Positions 1 to 8,839 of a DNA stretch of 64,000 nt are shown here, piece after piece. This DNA is from Reinekea marinisedimentorum (GTDB taxonomy: Bacteria; Pseudomonadota; Gammaproteobacteria; Pseudomonadales; Natronospirillaceae). The position numbers and the translations under genes were made by a program. The stretch covers positions 124,001 to 188,000 of the forward strand of contig NZ_SLZR01000001.1 of assembly GCF_004341165.1 (NCBI RefSeq). The letters run 5' to 3'. The notes beneath the pieces are model-generated. The model did no database searches. It worked only from the letters and a program-made list of their open reading frames with translations, and had not been told where the DNA came from. Position 1 is the stretch's first letter, and each line of letters opens with the position of its first letter.

Positions 1-15
1 GTTAAACAGATCCAT
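1..15 (-). CDS. Start of a second ABC permease (partial)
   Basis: Only five codons (MDLFN) are inside the window, starting at an ATG at 15-13, three bases after the stop of the preceding permease. BMP-type nucleoside ABC operons usually have the order binding protein, ATPase, permease, permease, and the second permease often starts with a similar short hydrophobic N-terminus. The identification rests mainly on this operon position. Confidence 0.4.
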
Positions 16-18
16 GGA

Positions 19-1140
19 TCAGGCCCCCTTCGCTTCTTGTTTGCCGACCAGTTGCGACAGTTTCAGATAAGCATTCTCCACCGGATGCTTGGTCATGTGC
101 TCAAGCGCACCGGAGAACAGAATAACCAGGCCCTGCAACACCACGATGATGCGTGGGTCGACGCCGTATTCAAACTGCAATTCACCACCGCCCTGATACA
201 AAAAGCCAAACAGCAGGCTGGCTAAGACGATACCGATCGGGTGGTTACGGCCCATCAGCGCGACCGCAATACCGGTAAAGCCCATGCCATTCACCAGGCT
301 CAGCTTGATCTGGTGCGCTTCGCCCTGAACAACATTCAGTGCAAAGAAGCCGGCCAGCATGCCGGAGATGAGCATGGTCATGATGATGGTTTTATTCAGA
401 TTAATACCGGCATATTCTGCAGCAGAAGCGTTCTGGCCCAGGGAGCGGATTTCATAGCCCCACTTAGTACGCCAGATAAAGAAGTAAACGAATACCGAGC
501 AGATCAGCGCCCAGATGATCGACAGGTTAAGCGGTGAACGCTGCATCTTAATGCCCATCGTTCCGGCCAGTTCCCAGATCTTCGGGATCCAGCTGGCTTC
601 ATGGAACACCGCGCTTTCTACCGCCATAGAACCTTCCGGCTTAAGTACTTCCACCAGCAGGTAAGCCATAAACGACGCCGCGATAAAGTTGAACATGATG
701 GTGGTAATCACCACGTGCGAACCACGTGTGGCCTGCAGCCAGGCCGGGATGAAGGCCCACAGTGCACCAAACAGGCCGCCCGCGATAATGCTCAATGGCA
801 GCAACAGTAAGAACGGGATTTTGCCGCCGAGCAGCAGACACACCAGACCAACACCCAGCGCGCCCACATATGCCTGACCCTCACCGCCAATATTAAACAG
901 GCTGGCATGGAAAGCGACTGCCACGGCTAGGCCGGTAAAGATAAAGCTGGTGGTGTAGTAAAGGGTGTAGCCCCAGCCATAAGAGCTGCCAAAAGCACCA
1001 TAGGCCATGGTCTTAACTGCATCTATCGGGCTGATGTTGAGATACATAAATACGAAACCGGAAACGATGGCCGCTAACAGGATGTTAACCAGCGGTACGC
1101 CGATAACCGTTACCCAGGCCGGAATGCGTTGTTGACTCAT
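19..1140 (-). CDS. ABC transporter permease, BMP/nucleoside type
   Basis: This 373-residue polytopic inner-membrane protein should form half of the channel of an ABC importer for nucleosides or related compounds. Hydrophobic segments begin around residues 10-33 and recur through the chain, and the layout matches the branched-chain/sugar permease superfamily (BPD_transp_2), YufP branch. Its ATG overlaps the stop of the ATPase gene by four bases (ATGA type), which indicates translational coupling. The order BMP protein, ATPase, permease, permease is typical of the family. The true substrate cannot be read from sequence; purine nucleosides are the best-known ligands of relatives. Confidence 0.9.
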   Translation of the reverse strand: MSQQRIPAWVTVIGVPLVNILLAAIVSGFVFMYLNISPIDAVKTMAYGAFGSSYGWGYTLYYTTSFIFTGLAVAVAFHASLFNIGGEGQAYVGALGVGLVCLLLGGKIPFLLLLPLSIIAGGLFGALWAFIPAWLQATRGSHVVITTIMFNFIAASFMAYLLVEVLKPEGSMAVESAVFHEASWIPKIWELAGTMGIKMQRSPLNLSIIWALICSVFVYFFIWRTKWGYEIRSLGQNASAAEYAGINLNKTIIMTMLISGMLAGFFALNVVQGEAHQIKLSLVNGMGFTGIAVALMGRNHPIGIVLASLLFGFLYQGGGELQFEYGVDPRIIVVLQGLVILFSGALEHMTKHPVENAYLKLSQLVGKQEAKGA

Positions 1141-2714
1141 GAATGCGCTTCCTTCTGTAATGCTTTAACTTCATCGGGAACAATGTTGGCCATCATCAGA
1201 CCGAGAATCTGCTCATTGGCGACATCTGTTGGCACTTCACCAACGATCTTGCCATCGAACATCACCAGAATGCGATCCGCCAGGCTCATGATCTCTTCCA
1301 GCTCGACAGAAACCAGCAGTACCGCCTTACCGGCATCACGCATTTCAATAATACGGTTGTGAATAGATTCAATAGCGCCGATATCAACACCACGGGTCGG
1401 CTGACCCACCAACAGAACATCCGGTGACTGCTCCATCTCACGGGCAATGACCAGCTTCTGCTGATTACCACCAGAAAAGTTGGCGGTTTTCAGTTTTGGA
1501 TCCTGTGGACGTACATCCCACTTTTCCATTTTTTCTGCACAGTCATTTTTAATCGCCGCCTGGTCCATTAACAGCTTAGCGTTATAGACATCGTTACGGT
1601 GGTAACCAAGAATGAAGGCTTCATCGGCGGCAAAAGAATTGACCAGACCCATCTTATGGCGGTCTTCAGGAATGTGTGCAACACCAATGTCGCGAACTTC
1701 GGAAGGGGTCAACTGATGGTTCTCGTCCAGCGTTTTGCCAGACACCTCAATTGAGCCGTGCTGAATATTTTTGATGCCCGACAGCAATTCCAGCAACTCT
1801 GACTGGCCATTACCACTGACCCCGGCAATACCCACGATTTCACCGGCGCGGACGTTAAAGTTGACGTTATCGAGACGCAATACACCGGCGCTGTCGGTCC
1901 AGGAAAGGTTGTTCACCTTAAGCAGTGTTCCAGCCGGCTTCGCTTCTGTTTTATTGACCCGCAGTAATACCTTACGACCCACCATCAGTTCGGCCAGCTG
2001 CTCACGGTTGGTTTCCGCCGTTTTGACGTGACCGACCATTTCACCGCGCCGCATAATGCTGACGTTATCGGTAACGGCCATAATTTCCTGCAGCTTATGG
2101 GTAATGATAATGACGGTATTACCCTGCTCTTTCAGCGCAGCAAGAACCTTGAACAGGTGCTCGGCTTCCTGAGGGGTTAATACACCGGTCGGTTCATCGA
2201 GAATCAGGATTCTCGCGCCACGGTACAGCGCCTTAAGGATTTCGATACGCTGCTGCATGCCGACGGAAAGCTGCTCGACCGGAACATCCAGCGGAACATC
2301 CAGACCGTATTCGCTCGCCAGTCGGGTCAGCTCTTTACGAGCCTTTTCCATGCTGACGTTCAGCATCATGCCGCTTTCCGCACCCAGAATAACGTTTTCC
2401 AGGGCAGTGAAGTTCTGAATCAGCATGAAGTGCTGATGCACCATGCCAATGCCGGAAGCGATCGCCACTTTGGAGTCACTGATTTTAGTGACCTTTTCGT
2501 CGATAAGAATCTCACCCTTATCGGCTTCATAAAAACCGTAGATGATACTCATCAAGGTGGATTTACCCGCACCGTTCTCCCCGACAATGCCGTGGATGGT
2601 GCCCTTCTCTACCTTGAGATCAATGTTTTTATTCGCGTGAACCGCGCCAAAGCGTTTGTCGATACCGCGTAATTCGATTGCCATTTGAACAGCAACATCT
2701 GTCTGAGCAGTCAT
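1137..2714 (-). CDS. ABC transporter ATP-binding protein, duplicated domains
   Basis: This 525-residue cytoplasmic ATPase carries two ABC domains in one chain, as in the sugar and BMP/nucleoside importers (YufO/RbsA-like). Domain 1 has Walker A GENGAGKS (residues 45-52), signature LSVGMQQR (149-156) and Walker B ILILDEPTG (169-177). Domain 2 has the degenerate P-loop GVSGNGQSE (298-306), signature FSGGNQQK (413-420) and a Walker B-like VGQPTRG (436-442) without the Asp-Glu pair. Such asymmetry is usual in this family and is not a defect. It overlaps the permease gene by four bases and lies downstream of the BMP gene, behind an internal terminator. Confidence 0.93.
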   Translation of the reverse strand: MTAQTDVAVQMAIELRGIDKRFGAVHANKNIDLKVEKGTIHGIVGENGAGKSTLMSIIYGFYEADKGEILIDEKVTKISDSKVAIASGIGMVHQHFMLIQNFTALENVILGAESGMMLNVSMEKARKELTRLASEYGLDVPLDVPVEQLSVGMQQRIEILKALYRGARILILDEPTGVLTPQEAEHLFKVLAALKEQGNTVIIITHKLQEIMAVTDNVSIMRRGEMVGHVKTAETNREQLAELMVGRKVLLRVNKTEAKPAGTLLKVNNLSWTDSAGVLRLDNVNFNVRAGEIVGIAGVSGNGQSELLELLSGIKNIQHGSIEVSGKTLDENHQLTPSEVRDIGVAHIPEDRHKMGLVNSFAADEAFILGYHRNDVYNAKLLMDQAAIKNDCAEKMEKWDVRPQDPKLKTANFSGGNQQKLVIAREMEQSPDVLLVGQPTRGVDIGAIESIHNRIIEMRDAGKAVLLVSVELEEIMSLADRILVMFDGKIVGEVPTDVANEQILGLMMANIVPDEVKALQKEAHS

Positions 2715-2756
2715 GACTCACCTGATGTTCAATAAAATTAATAAGAGTTAGATAGG

Positions 2757-2784
2757 AAAAAAGCAGGTGAATACCTGCCCTTTT
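2757..2784 (-). terminator. Intrinsic terminator inside the ABC operon
   Basis: Read on the minus strand, a 6-bp GC-rich stem (GCAGGT / ACCTGC, loop ATTC) is followed directly by six T. It sits between the BMP gene and the ATPase gene, so partial termination here would give more binding protein than membrane components. Confidence 0.7.
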
Positions 2785-2790
2785 CTAAGT

Positions 2791-2810
2791 TAAAACGCAG
2801 CTGCGTTTTA
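2791..2810. repeat. Perfect 20-bp palindrome in the operon gap
   Basis: TAAAACGCAG is followed directly by its own reverse complement. It lies between the terminator at 2757-2784 and a third hairpin at 2830-2848 (CGCTGACC / GGCCAGCG, one G-T pair), just after the BMP stop codon. It could be an mRNA-stabilising structure or an operator; the sequence does not decide. Confidence 0.6.
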
Positions 2811-2865
2811 TAGCTAATTTTTATAGCCACGCTGACCAAAGGCCAGCGCTTTTATAAAAGGTCGA

Positions 2866-3864
2866 TTAGTACGTGCAGCTCATGGTTGCAGTGTAATCGT
2901 GAACCTTGATCTTGCCAGCAATAATGTCTGCTTTAATGGCTTCAACCTTGGTTTTCATCTCGTCTGTGATCAGAGCTTCGTTGTACTGGTCGATTGCGTA
3001 ATCAACACCGCCGGAAGCCAGATCAAATACTTTGATGCCTGGCTGGAAGTTACCGGCTTCAGCGTCTTTCCAAGTTTGGTAAGTAGCAACACCCACCTTC
3101 TTAACCATAGAAGTCAGCATGGTGCCTGGCTGCAGGTAGTTCTGGTTAGAGTCTACACCGATTGCGTATACGCCTTCGTCTTTAGCTGCCTGGTAAACAC
3201 CGATACCGGTACCGCCAGCCGCTGCGAAAACAACATCAGCACCCTTGGCAATTTGAGATTTCGCCAGTTCAGAACCACGCGCCGGGTCACCGAATGCCGC
3301 CGGAGTAGAACCTGTCATGTTCTGGAACACTTCTGCGTTTTCAGTTACATACTTAACACCCTGCTCATAACCACAGGCAAACTTGGAGATCAGAGGGATG
3401 TCCATACCGCCTACGAAACCTACTTTGTCGGTTTCAGAGACCATTGCAGCCAGGGCACCGACCAGGAAAGAACCTTCATGCTCTGCGAACAACATAGACT
3501 GAACGTTTGGCAGATCAACAACAGAGTCGATGATTGCGAACTGAACGTCCGGGAACTCAGCTGCAACTTTGGTTACCGCAGAAGCCATGTTGAAACCAAC
3601 CGCAACGATTGGGCTCTGGCCACGCTGGGCTAAAGTACGCAGGCCCTGTTCACGCTGTTCTTCGTTCTGAGGTTCAAACTCACGAACGCGAATGCCAGTT
3701 TCTGTAACGAACTTTTCAGCACCGTTACGGAATACCGCTTCGTTGAAAGATTTATCAAATTTACCAGCTGTGTCATAAACGACTGCCGGTTTAAAGTCTG
3801 CGGCAACCGCCGCGCCAGACATGCCAATAACAGTAGCAGCAGCCAGCGTTAGAAGTGCTTTCAT
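2866..3864 (-). CDS. BMP-family substrate-binding protein
   Basis: This is the periplasmic ligand-binding subunit of the ABC importer encoded downstream (332 residues). A signal peptide covers about residues 1-21, with cleavage expected after the AVA preceding ADFKP. There is no lipobox cysteine, so it should be a soluble periplasmic protein rather than the lipoprotein form seen in Gram-positives. The BMP (Bmp/PnrA) fold is supported by YDTAGKFDKSFNEA near the mature N-terminus, by GFVGGMDIP and by YAIGVDSNQ. Family members bind purine nucleosides; the exact ligand is unknown. A closely similar paralogue is encoded at 4425-5438. Confidence 0.92.
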   Translation of the reverse strand: MKALLTLAAATVIGMSGAAVAADFKPAVVYDTAGKFDKSFNEAVFRNGAEKFVTETGIRVREFEPQNEEQREQGLRTLAQRGQSPIVAVGFNMASAVTKVAAEFPDVQFAIIDSVVDLPNVQSMLFAEHEGSFLVGALAAMVSETDKVGFVGGMDIPLISKFACGYEQGVKYVTENAEVFQNMTGSTPAAFGDPARGSELAKSQIAKGADVVFAAAGGTGIGVYQAAKDEGVYAIGVDSNQNYLQPGTMLTSMVKKVGVATYQTWKDAEAGNFQPGIKVFDLASGGVDYAIDQYNEALITDEMKTKVEAIKADIIAGKIKVHDYTATMSCTY

Positions 3865-3987
3865 GAAGGATCCCCTTTCCGTGTTTTCTTTATGTTTTTT
3901 TAATTACGTGGTGCGCAACGAGAGGTGGTGACACACCTTATTCAATCCTGACCGCACGGTCAAGTGATGGATGATTACATCGAAAGC

Positions 3988-3993
3988 ATTATA
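3988..3993 (-). promoter_or_regulatory. Candidate -10 box for the BMP operon
   Basis: On the minus strand the hexamer reads TATAAT, about 124 bases upstream of the BMP start. No good -35 hexamer is present at the right distance, so an activator or a different promoter is possible. Confidence 0.3.
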
Positions 3994-4149
3994 CACACTC
4001 GCCTTACTGTTACACGGAACACATCACGTTTCGTTCAGATAAGATTCATCTTATTTGACCAGTGCTCCAAAGTAGCTCTGATTGATAAGCATCAGCCCAA
4101 AATAAGTGCAAAGTGCTAGGCTTTCTTTAACAACTTTTGGAGTGGAAAC

Positions 4150-4335
4150 ATGGCAAAGCTATGCCCTAAATGTAACAGCGAACTCGAGGAACTGCGCGCT
4201 TGTGGCGCCGTTAACTATTTCTGCAACAGCTGCAACGAACTGGTCAGCAAGAGATCGGTTATTGATACAGAGAAAGCAGAGGAAGAAAACAAAGAAGAAC
4301 AAACGAAGAGTGAAAAACCTTCAGCAGGCGCCTGA
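4150..4335 (+). CDS. Small YfgJ-like zinc-ribbon protein
   Basis: This 61-residue protein has five cysteines: a CPKC knuckle at residues 5-8, Cys18, and Cys25 and Cys28 in CNSC. The stretch around RACGAVNYFC followed by LVSKR matches the C-terminal half of E. coli YfgJ as I remember it, so this is a one-ribbon version followed by a charged, probably disordered Glu/Lys tail. The ATG has a good ribosome-binding site (GGAG, seven bases upstream) and the gene ends just before a strong terminator. It should bind zinc; its biological role is not known. Confidence 0.75.
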   Translation: MAKLCPKCNSELEELRACGAVNYFCNSCNELVSKRSVIDTEKAEEENKEEQTKSEKPSAGA

Positions 4336-4369
4336 TTTGAACTGCGGTTTACGGTTGCCGCTGCAAATT

Positions 4370-4399
4370 AAAAAAGCACTTCGGTTGAAGTGCTTTTTT
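4370..4399. terminator. Bidirectional intrinsic terminator
   Basis: A perfect 13-bp stem with a GGTT loop has six A at one end and six T at the other, so it can stop transcription from both sides. It lies between the zinc-ribbon gene and the convergent orphan BMP gene. Confidence 0.9.
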
Positions 4400-4424
4400 G
4401 TGCCTGCCTTTGCGTTTTATAGTT

Positions 4425-5438
4425 TTAGTTACTAATAAGCGCTACCGGACACTGATTGTTATTCGCTGTGTAATCAATCACGCGAATCTTACCGCTGATA
4501 ATATCTTCGCGAATTTTATTAATCTCTTTTTCCTGCTTTACGGTGATCAGGTCGCGATTGAAAATATCCAGTTTCCAGTCGACACCGTTCTCAGCCAAAC
4601 CCAATACCTTGACGCCCGGCTTCCAGGTGCCTTCTTCAGCTTCATGCCAGGTACCGAATGCCGCAACACCGACGTTCTTCACCATAGACGTCAGCATGGT
4701 GCCCACGTGCAAAAAGTTCTGGTTTGAATCCACACCGATGGCATAAACACCGGAATTTTCAGCCGCCGCATCATAAACACCGTTACCTGCCCCGCCTGCA
4801 GCTGCGTAGATCACCTCGGCACCCGCATCTATCAGCTCAGCCGCTTTGTTGTAGCCGCCTTCCGTATCAGCGAAGCCTGAGAAGTCATCGGAGATCATCC
4901 GCGACAGCACCTGAATATTGCTGTTGATGTAGTGCGCACCCTGCGCATAACCACAGCCAAACTTGGTGATAAACGGCAGATTCACACCGCCAACAAAGCC
5001 AATTGTGTTCTTCTTCGCTTTCAGCGCGGCAACGGCGCCGACCACGAACGAGCCTTCGTATTCTTTGAATAGGATCGACTGCACATTAGGCAGGTCTACA
5101 ACAGAATCGAGAATGGTAAATTGAAGATCCGGATACTGGCTGGCCACTTCCGCCACTGCCTCCCCGTAAGAAAAGCCGACCGCAACAATCGGGCTACGCC
5201 CCTGTTCAGCAAGACGTGTCAGAACTGACACATACTCTGCTGGCGAAGCCGGTTCAATCTCAACCAGATTGTGCCCATACTGTGCCCGATAAGGTGCGAC
5301 ACCTTCACGAAACACGGCCTCGTTAAAAGAGCTGTCAAACTTACCCGCTTCCGAATAAGCAACAGCAGGACTCGCTGAAAAACTCAAGGGTGCTGCCACT
5401 ACAGCACACAGTGCAATCATTAGTTTTTTAATGTACAT
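4425..5438 (-). CDS. Orphan BMP-family binding protein
   Basis: This second BMP-type periplasmic binding protein has 337 residues. I chose the ATG at 5438 rather than the in-frame ATG at 5468 because GAGGA lies upstream of 5438 and the protein then begins directly with a signal peptide (MYIKKLMIALCAVVAAPLSFSA). It shares long motifs with the protein at 2866-3864: AGKFDSSFNEAVFREG, FTILDSVVDLPNVQS, YEGSFVVGA and YAIGVDSNQNFLHVGTML. No permease or ATPase accompanies it. It probably feeds the same transporter with a different ligand, or acts as a sensor; this is inference. Confidence 0.88.
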   Translation of the reverse strand: MYIKKLMIALCAVVAAPLSFSASPAVAYSEAGKFDSSFNEAVFREGVAPYRAQYGHNLVEIEPASPAEYVSVLTRLAEQGRSPIVAVGFSYGEAVAEVASQYPDLQFTILDSVVDLPNVQSILFKEYEGSFVVGAVAALKAKKNTIGFVGGVNLPFITKFGCGYAQGAHYINSNIQVLSRMISDDFSGFADTEGGYNKAAELIDAGAEVIYAAAGGAGNGVYDAAAENSGVYAIGVDSNQNFLHVGTMLTSMVKNVGVAAFGTWHEAEEGTWKPGVKVLGLAENGVDWKLDIFNRDLITVKQEKEINKIREDIISGKIRVIDYTANNNQCPVALISN

Positions 5439-5553
5439 CTTTTGATTTTGTCCTCTATTTCCTTCCATCGAGCGGATGTTTTGGGGGAAGTTGTTCTTTT
5501 CTCGGGAATATTTTTTTAGAAGCGCTCAAGCAGGCAACTCTTTTACCACAAAT

Positions 5554-5582
5554 AAAAAAGGCTGCCCATACGGACAGCCTTT
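5554..5582 (-). terminator. Terminator after transketolase gene
   Basis: On the minus strand an AAAGGCTG / CAGCCTTT stem is followed by a T run, 15 bases beyond the tkt stop codon. Confidence 0.8.
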
Positions 5583-5596
5583 CTATTTGCTTAAAT

Positions 5597-7585
5597 TTAG
5601 GCTTTTTCGTTCACCAGTTCGACCAGTGCTTCAGAAGTGATGCCAAAGTGCTTGAACAGCTCTCCGGCTGGGGCAGATTCACCGAATGTTTCCATTCCGA
5701 TGATGCCACCTTCCAGACCAACATATTTGTACCAGAAGTCTTTCGCGGCAGCTTCAATAGCGAAGCGCTTGACGCCGGCTGGCAATACCGCTTCTTTATA
5801 GGCAGCATCCTGCGCATCAAAGACATCGGTACACGGCATGGAAACCACCTGCACTTGCTTGCCCTGGGCACGCAGCGTATCTGCGGCTTCAACAGCCAGG
5901 CTCAGCTCAGAACCGGTCGCAATCAGCACCGCATCCGGCTTTTCAGCGGCCTGCAGCACATAGCCACCCTTGCGGATATTGGCCAGCTGCTCTGGTGTAC
6001 GCGGGTTGTGCGGCAAGCCCTGACGGGAGAACACCATAGCATTCGGCGTTTCCGTGCTTTCAATCGCATAAACCCAGGCAACAGCACTTTCAACGGCATC
6101 GGCCGGACGCCAGGTGTTCAGATTAGGCGTAGCACGCATAGCTGCAAGCTGCTCAACCGGCTGGTGGGTTGGGCCGTCTTCACCCAGGCCGATGGAATCG
6201 TGAGTATAAACATGGATCACCGGCTGCTTCATCAGCGCGGCCATGCGAATCGCGTTACGTGCATATTCCATGAACACGAAGAAGGTCGCGCCGTATGGCT
6301 TCAAGCCGCCGTGCAGCTGAATACCGTTCATCATTGCCGACATGCCGAATTCACGCACACCGTAGAAGCAGTAGTTGCCGCCAGGGTCCGTTGCGCTAAC
6401 GCCCTGAGCACCGCTCCATAACGTCAGGTTGGAACCGGCCAGGTCGGCCGAACCACCGAACAGTTCCGGCAATGCCGGTGCCAGTGCTTCGATAGAGTTC
6501 TGTGAAGCCTTACGGCTGGCGATAACCTCGCCCTTCTCGTTGACATCGTTGATGAACTTTTCCGCGATGTCCGCGAAGTTCACCGGCAGTTCGCCCTTCA
6601 TGCGGCGTTCAAACTCAACCGCCAGCTCTGGGTACGCTTCTTTATAGGCCGCAAACTTTGCATCCCACTCGGTTTCCGCCTGAGCGCCCTTCTCGGTCGC
6701 ATCCCATTCGGCTTTGATATCCGCCGGAATTTCAAAGGCCGGGTGAGACCAACCCAGCTTTTCACGGGTCAGTGCAATTTCGTCATCGCCCAGTGGTGCG
6801 CCGTGACAATCTTCTTTGCCTTCTTTATTCGGTGAACCAAAGCCAATGATGGTTTTACAGCAAATCAGGGTAGGCTGTTCTGTGTTGGTTTTTGCGGTTT
6901 CAATGGCCTGCTTAATCTCTTCTGCGTCGTGACCGTTAACACGTGGGATCACCTGCCAACCATAAGACTCAAAACGCTTCACAGTATCGTCGGTGAACCA
7001 GCCTTCAACTTCACCGTCAATGGAAATGCCGTTGTCATCGTAGAATGCGATCAGTTTACCCAGACCCAGAGTGCCCGCCAGTGAACAGACTTCATGAGAA
7101 ATACCTTCCATCATGCAGCCGTCACCCAGGAATACGTAGGTGTTGTGATCAACGATGTCGTGCCCTTCACGGTTAAACTGACCGGCCAGAACCTTTTCCG
7201 CCACGGCCATACCCACACCGTTGGCAATACCCTGACCCAAAGGACCAGTAGTGGTTTCAATACCCGGTGTATAGCCGTATTCAGGGTGACCCGGAGTACG
7301 GGAATGCATCTGACGGAAGTTTTTCAGATCGTCGATAGACAGGTCATAGCCAGATAAATGCAGCAGTGAATAGATCAGCATTGAGCCGTGACCATTTGAA
7401 AGCACAAAGCGGTCGCGATCGTACCAGTTTGGGTTTTTCGGGTTGTGCTTTAAATAGTCTGCCCACAAAACCTGGGCGATATCCGCCATACCCATAGGAG
7501 CACCAGGGTGGCCGGACTTGGCTTTTTGAACGGCATCCATGCTTAAAGCACGAATAGCATTAGCGAGATCACTGCGTGAAGGCAT
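5597..7585 (-). CDS. tktA: Transketolase
   Basis: This thiamine-diphosphate enzyme moves two-carbon units between sugar phosphates in the non-oxidative pentose phosphate pathway. At 662 residues it matches E. coli TktA (663). Visible features are the early [15 protein letters not shown] motif, the ThDP-binding GDGCMMEG and the substrate-binding [16 protein letters not shown]. The frame stays open upstream to 7696, but the ATG at 7585 gives the family-length protein and has AGGA ten bases upstream. It is transcribed away from the regulator-metK cluster, an arrangement I recall from Pseudomonas. It produces erythrose-4-phosphate, the substrate of the Epd encoded at 21415. Confidence 0.97.
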   Translation of the reverse strand: MPSRSDLANAIRALSMDAVQKAKSGHPGAPMGMADIAQVLWADYLKHNPKNPNWYDRDRFVLSNGHGSMLIYSLLHLSGYDLSIDDLKNFRQMHSRTPGHPEYGYTPGIETTTGPLGQGIANGVGMAVAEKVLAGQFNREGHDIVDHNTYVFLGDGCMMEGISHEVCSLAGTLGLGKLIAFYDDNGISIDGEVEGWFTDDTVKRFESYGWQVIPRVNGHDAEEIKQAIETAKTNTEQPTLICCKTIIGFGSPNKEGKEDCHGAPLGDDEIALTREKLGWSHPAFEIPADIKAEWDATEKGAQAETEWDAKFAAYKEAYPELAVEFERRMKGELPVNFADIAEKFINDVNEKGEVIASRKASQNSIEALAPALPELFGGSADLAGSNLTLWSGAQGVSATDPGGNYCFYGVREFGMSAMMNGIQLHGGLKPYGATFFVFMEYARNAIRMAALMKQPVIHVYTHDSIGLGEDGPTHQPVEQLAAMRATPNLNTWRPADAVESAVAWVYAIESTETPNAMVFSRQGLPHNPRTPEQLANIRKGGYVLQAAEKPDAVLIATGSELSLAVEAADTLRAQGKQVQVVSMPCTDVFDAQDAAYKEAVLPAGVKRFAIEAAAKDFWYKYVGLEGGIIGMETFGESAPAGELFKHFGITSEALVELVNEKA

Positions 7586-7819
7586 TGTCGTCATTTCCTT
7601 AGTATCAAGAGCAAAAGCATCGCGTCTGCTGCGCGAAGGGGCGCAGATTGTCCCAAAAATAGACAGCGCTGGCAAAGCGGAATCCTGTTTTGTCATACAA
7701 ATAGTGGGTTTATTGAAGCGTTCCGCTATCCGCCGGCCGGAAGTTGATCGAAGACGACCATTTTCAGTCAGAAGAATGCAGTTTTTATCAAAGCAAACTG
7801 GTCAATTTTAAGGGCATAA

Positions 7820-7847
7820 AACTATATCAAAATATTTTGATATAGTT
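7820..7847. promoter_or_regulatory. 28-bp perfect palindrome, probable SahR operator
   Basis: AACTATATCAAAAT is followed exactly by its reverse complement, so all 14 base pairs of the dyad are perfect. It lies 37 bases upstream of the regulator start, in the gap shared with divergent tkt. ArsR-family dimers bind such AT-rich dyads, and SahR regulators are known to autoregulate the SAM-cycle genes. The right half contains TATAGT (7841-7846), which could itself be a -10 box. Binding is inferred, not shown. Confidence 0.8.
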
Positions 7848-7848
7848 C

Positions 7849-7876
7849 TTGCAATTGAAATTTCCACTGCTATCTT
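7849..7876 (+). promoter_or_regulatory. Candidate promoter of sahR-metK
   Basis: TTGCAA (7849-7854) and TATCTT (7871-7876) are 16 bases apart and begin right after the palindrome. Transcription would then start within a few bases of the ATG at 7885, giving a leaderless or nearly leaderless mRNA. That would fit the absence of a ribosome-binding site there. Confidence 0.4.
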
Positions 7877-7884
7877 TCCACGCT

Positions 7885-8817
7885 ATGAATTTGGATCAGT
7901 TACCCGCATTTTTTAAAGCCATCAGCGACCCAACCCGCATCGCCATCCTTCAGGTGTTGGGTACGGGTGCCTATGGCGTCATGGAATTAAGCGAGATGCT
8001 GGCGGTTAAGCAGTCAGGCATGAGTCACCACCTAAAGGTCCTCAGTCAGGCCGGGTGGGTTGAAAAGCGACGCGAAGGCAACACCATTTTTTACCGCCGC
8101 TCGCTCGGCGACACGCTCGCCATGCAGCAGAAGCTGTTCCGCCAGCTGGATACCCAGCCACTGGACCAGGCCGTTTTTGAGCAGCAGCAGCGCATCAGTG
8201 AAGAGCGCCTGCAGGCCGCCAGAAAGTTCTTTATTGAACATGCCGAAGAGTTCGAGCTGCATCAGGAGCGCATCGTACTTTTTGAAAACTACGGCCCCGA
8301 GGCACTGCAATTGCTCGACAGCCTGAACCGATCGCCGCAAAGCAACGTACTGGAAGTTGGCCCGGGCAAAGGTGAGTTTCTCGCCGCCCTGGCGCAGCGT
8401 TTTACCTCGGTGACCGGGCTCGATATTTCACCCGCCATGCTGAAGCAGGCCGATGAACAGGTTCACAACCTTGAAAACGTTGAGCTGATTGAAGGCAACA
8501 CCGAACTGCTGGAGCAACAGGGCCGCCGATTCGACATTATTTTTTACAACATGGTGCTGCATCACGTTCCAATGCCGGAAAGTGAAATTGCCCAGTGCGC
8601 CAAGTTATTGAAACCCAAAGGCCTGCTGATCGTGACCGACCTTTGTCAGCACGAGCAAGAGTGGGCCAGAGAACAGTGCGGCGACCAATGGCTCGGTTTT
8701 GAACCGGACGAATTACACCTGTGGGCGCAGCGCCACGGCTTTAAACACAATCAATCCAGATTTTTAGCGCTTAGAAATGGATTTCAGGTACAGACACAGG
8801 TTTACAGCGCAGCCTGA
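7885..8817 (+). CDS. sahR: SahR-type ArsR regulator with methyltransferase domain
   Basis: This 310-residue protein joins an N-terminal ArsR/SmtB winged helix (about residues 1-95, with helix-turn-helix around LSEMLAVKQSGMSHHLKVLS) to a SAM-dependent methyltransferase-like domain (VLEVGPGKGEFL, GLDISPAML, FYNMVLHHVP). This architecture beside metK, ahcY and metF is that of SahR, a described proteobacterial repressor of the SAM cycle that responds to S-adenosylhomocysteine. I use the ATG at 7885; an in-frame TTG at 7849 would overlap the presumed -35 box. No Shine-Dalgarno sequence is seen. The methyltransferase domain probably acts as the ligand sensor. Confidence 0.85.
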   Translation: MNLDQLPAFFKAISDPTRIAILQVLGTGAYGVMELSEMLAVKQSGMSHHLKVLSQAGWVEKRREGNTIFYRRSLGDTLAMQQKLFRQLDTQPLDQAVFEQQQRISEERLQAARKFFIEHAEEFELHQERIVLFENYGPEALQLLDSLNRSPQSNVLEVGPGKGEFLAALAQRFTSVTGLDISPAMLKQADEQVHNLENVELIEGNTELLEQQGRRFDIIFYNMVLHHVPMPESEIAQCAKLLKPKGLLIVTDLCQHEQEWAREQCGDQWLGFEPDELHLWAQRHGFKHNQSRFLALRNGFQVQTQVYSAA

Positions 8818-8839
8818 CCACCAAAATTGAGGAGCATCG

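Noticed and set aside
711-728. CACGTG cores at about 711 and 721 as further parS sites.
   Set aside because: They lie in the permease coding sequence and the flanking bases do not match the TGTT / AACA arms.
2899-3633. Open frame of 244 codons opposite the BMP gene.
   Set aside because: The minus-strand protein has a signal peptide and family motifs; the plus-strand frame has neither.
5648-6421. Open frame of 257 codons on the plus strand opposite transketolase.
   Set aside because: Transketolase is certain on the minus strand and this frame has no family features.
7586-7696. N-terminal extension of transketolase by 37 codons.
   Set aside because: The family length and the ribosome-binding site favour the ATG at 7585; the extension has no targeting signal expected in bacteria.
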